From contig CAJANL010000020.1 in NCBI GenBank assembly GCA_903941105.1, positions 1 to 33,557 of the forward strand: a stretch of DNA of 33,557 nt, given 5' to 3'. Made by a program: the position numbers and the translations under genes. The notes under the pieces are model-generated. The model saw only the letters and a program-made list of their open reading frames with translations. It searched no databases and was not told the DNA's origin. The stretch's first letter is position 1. Every line of letters starts with the position of its first letter. This DNA comes from an uncultured Rhodospirillaceae bacterium. GTDB lineage: Bacteria > Pseudomonadota > Alphaproteobacteria > Rhodospirillales > Magnetospirillaceae. This document shows, piece after piece, positions 32,243 through 33,557 of the stretch.

Positions 32243-32635
32243 TTAATCCACCCATCCGATCACCTCGACCATCACCTCGGCCACTCCGGCGGCGATCAGG
32301 CCGAGCGGTCGGGCCGCGGCCTCGGACAGGTCGATGCCGCGTCCACCGCTAATGGGACCGCGATCATTGACCCGGACCACGACTCTGTTCGGGCGGTCGG
32401 AACGGCTGACTTCGATCAATGTGCCGAACGGCAGGGTGGAATGGGCGCAGGTATGGTCGGCAGGATCGAACCGCTCGCCGCTGGCGGTGGGCTTGCCACG
32501 GTAGGACTGCCCGTACCATGAGGCCACCACCGCGTCGGCGCCGCTGGACGGCAGGCTCTGCACCGCGATGGCCGTCAGCGCCATCAGGTAGAGGATGGTG
32601 ATCTTGAAGAAGGTCGGGGCGAGTGTCTTCGTCAT
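32243..32635 (-). CDS. rlpA: RlpA-like lytic transglycosylase, minimal (no SPOR domain)
   Basis: A 130-residue exported protein consisting of a signal sequence (KITILYLMALTAIAVQSLPSSGADA) and one double-psi beta-barrel domain: ASWYGQSYRGKPTASGERFDP, HTCAHSTLPFGTLIEV and RVNDRGPISGGRGIDLSEAAARPLGL. Glu54, Asp57 and His65 correspond to the active-site residues of RlpA, which cleaves denuded peptidoglycan. E. coli and Pseudomonas RlpA carry a C-terminal SPOR domain for septal targeting; this one stops after the barrel, so it must be recruited differently. ATG 32635; no strong Shine-Dalgarno. It converges with mlaC with only 21 bp between the stops. Confidence 0.9.
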   Translation of the reverse strand: MTKTLAPTFFKITILYLMALTAIAVQSLPSSGADAVVASWYGQSYRGKPTASGERFDPADHTCAHSTLPFGTLIEVSRSDRPNRVVVRVNDRGPISGGRGIDLSEAAARPLGLIAAGVAEVMVEVIGWVD

Positions 32636-32963
32636 GGCGCTACGGTATTACCCCGATGCCGGGCCGTCTGTTAACCCCGCCACACATTAACGATCCGGCG
32701 GCTTCCGCCCCCTCCCTTGGGCAAGGTGACGCCCTATGCGGGTAGGTCGGGGTAGGTGGCCGAACGGGCGGTGTTGCTGTGTTATGCGTCTCTGATATGC
32801 GTCCGACCTCCCCCGAATGGGCAGGACACGTCTTGCAACGCAAAACCCAATGTGTTAGTTAACCGACGCACTTTTCCGGGCAGCTCGGTGTGGGCGCCGA
32901 AAAGTGATGACAGAACAAAAAGTTACGTCCGCCGGTCGACCCTAAACCCAAGGACTTGCCCAG
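32636..32963. promoter_or_regulatory. 328-bp divergent region between rlpA and the atp operon
   Basis: No gene of any length is convincing here. It holds a direct repeat TATGCGTC (32783-32790 and 32796-32803), two GTTAAC palindromes (near 32670 and 32857) and a candidate atpH promoter, TTGCAA (32833-32838), 17-bp spacer, TAGTTA (32856-32861). The rlpA promoter must lie in the left part; no good boxes were found for it. Confidence 0.4.
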
Positions 32964-33518
32964 GTGCCATCGGAAACCATTGGCGTAATCGCCGAACGCT
33001 ACGCCACCGCGCTGTTCGAACTCGCCGTCAGCGGCGATGTGCTCGACCCGGTGGCGGGCGACCTCAAAACCCTGAAGGCGATGATCCGCGCCAGCGCGGA
33101 TCTCCGCCGTCTGTTCGACAGCCCGGTGCTGTCGCGCGCCGACCAGGGCCGCGCCGTCGGCGCTGTGGCGGCGGCGGCCGGGTTCAACCCGCTCACCGTC
33201 AATTTTCTCGGCCTTGTGGCCCAGAACCGCCGCCTGTTCAGCATGGGCGGCATGATCGAATCCTATCTCGGCCGGCTCGCCAAGCGACGCGGCGAGGTGG
33301 CGGCATCCGTGGCAACCGCGGTACCGCTTTCTCCGGCCCAACTCGACGCCCTGACCACCTCGCTCAAGACGGCTTTCGGCGGCAATGTCGCCGTCGACGT
33401 CGCGGTCGACCCGGATCTCCTGGGCGGCCTGGTGGTGAAGGTCGGGTCACGTATGGTTGACAGTTCACTGAAGACGCAGTTGCAGCACCTCAAGCTCGCC
33501 ATGAAAGGGGTCGGATAA
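32964..33518 (+). CDS. atpH: F1F0 ATP synthase subunit delta
   Basis: A 184-residue delta subunit (OSCP), which links the F1 head to the peripheral stalk. The N-terminal helical domain starts IAERYATALFELAVSGDVLDPVAGDLKTL (9-37) and the middle has FLGLVAQNRRLFSMGGMI; the C-terminal part has the LLGGLVVKVGSRMVDSSLKTQLQHLKLAM block, the family signature. GTG 32964 with AAGGA upstream. First gene of the F1 operon; atpA follows with a one-base overlap (TAATG), as in Rhodospirillales where the F0 genes lie in a separate operon. Confidence 0.97.
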   Translation: MPSETIGVIAERYATALFELAVSGDVLDPVAGDLKTLKAMIRASADLRRLFDSPVLSRADQGRAVGAVAAAAGFNPLTVNFLGLVAQNRRLFSMGGMIESYLGRLAKRRGEVAASVATAVPLSPAQLDALTTSLKTAFGGNVAVDVAVDPDLLGGLVVKVGSRMVDSSLKTQLQHLKLAMKGVG

Positions 33519-33557
33519 TGGAAATCCGCGCCGCGGAAATCTCCGCAATCCTGAAGC
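33518..33557 (+). CDS. atpA: ATP synthase subunit alpha, first 13 codons (truncated by window end)
   Basis: The ATG at 33518 shares its A with the atpH stop (TAATG). The visible residues MEIRAAEISAILK match the start of alphaproteobacterial AtpA, the nucleotide-binding alpha subunit of F1. The remainder lies beyond the window. Confidence 0.93.
   Translation, partial: MEIRAAEISAILK

Noticed and set aside
32671..32690. CtrA-like paired TTAA sites upstream of rlpA
   Set aside because: The two TTAA blocks are 12 bp apart rather than the 7 bp of the CtrA consensus, so the match is not convincing.

Overview
The window is GC-rich, densely packed bacterial chromosome. Gene content and order point to an alphaproteobacterium, most likely Rhodospirillales (a Magnetospirillum-like spirillum would fit, but the genus cannot be fixed from this sequence alone). 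The signs are the linked hrcA-grpE and rph-rdgB-hemW blocks, an ATP synthase operon that opens with atpH then atpA, the ethylmalonyl-CoA pathway, and frequent GTG starts. No phage, transposase, tRNA, rRNA or CRISPR array was seen. Most of the window is housekeeping, with a few accessory insertions.

Layout. 1-1106: 3' end of groEL and a strong terminator. 1109-1701: a chromosomal ccdAB toxin-antitoxin pair with its own promoter and a palindromic operator. 1768-7379: a tight five-gene lipopolysaccharide operon (msbA-like exporter, DUF374/LpxJ-like acyltransferase, waaA, lpxK, lpxL-like acyltransferase), mostly with overlapping stops and starts. 7460-10020, minus strand: hemW, rdgB, rph, with a composite palindromic repeat between rdgB and hemW. 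10161-11827, plus: hrcA-grpE (heat shock). 11870-12667, minus: dapB. 12822-13818: two small secreted proteins.

13829-20925 is the metabolic core. Divergent ccr (minus) and ecm (plus), with mcd further down the minus strand, encode three successive steps of the ethylmalonyl-CoA pathway: crotonyl-CoA carboxylase/reductase, ethylmalonyl-CoA mutase and methylsuccinyl-CoA dehydrogenase. This pathway replaces the glyoxylate shunt for acetyl-CoA assimilation. An AAA+ ATPase with a DUF234-like, nuclease-like C-terminus sits between ccr and mcd. It shares an ATGA stop/start with mcd and has an AT-rich palindrome just upstream; it looks like an acquired gene that now feeds transcription into mcd.

20969-24516: an unknown conserved-looking protein (minus), a DUF4136-type lipoprotein, a secreted metallophosphoesterase and another unknown. 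24677-29679: gmd (GDP-mannose 4,6-dehydratase, minus), then on the plus strand a large SAM methyltransferase and a translationally coupled pair, an MtnX-like HAD phosphatase and a class III aminotransferase, whose joint substrate is unknown. 29745-32635: an alpha/beta hydrolase, mlaA-mlaC (outer-membrane lipid asymmetry) and a minimal rlpA (minus). 32964-33557: atpH and the first codons of atpA.

The spots most worth a second look are the ATPase inserted in the ethylmalonyl-CoA cluster, the phosphatase/aminotransferase pair, the two different late-acyltransferase families in one LPS operon, and the ccdAB operator.
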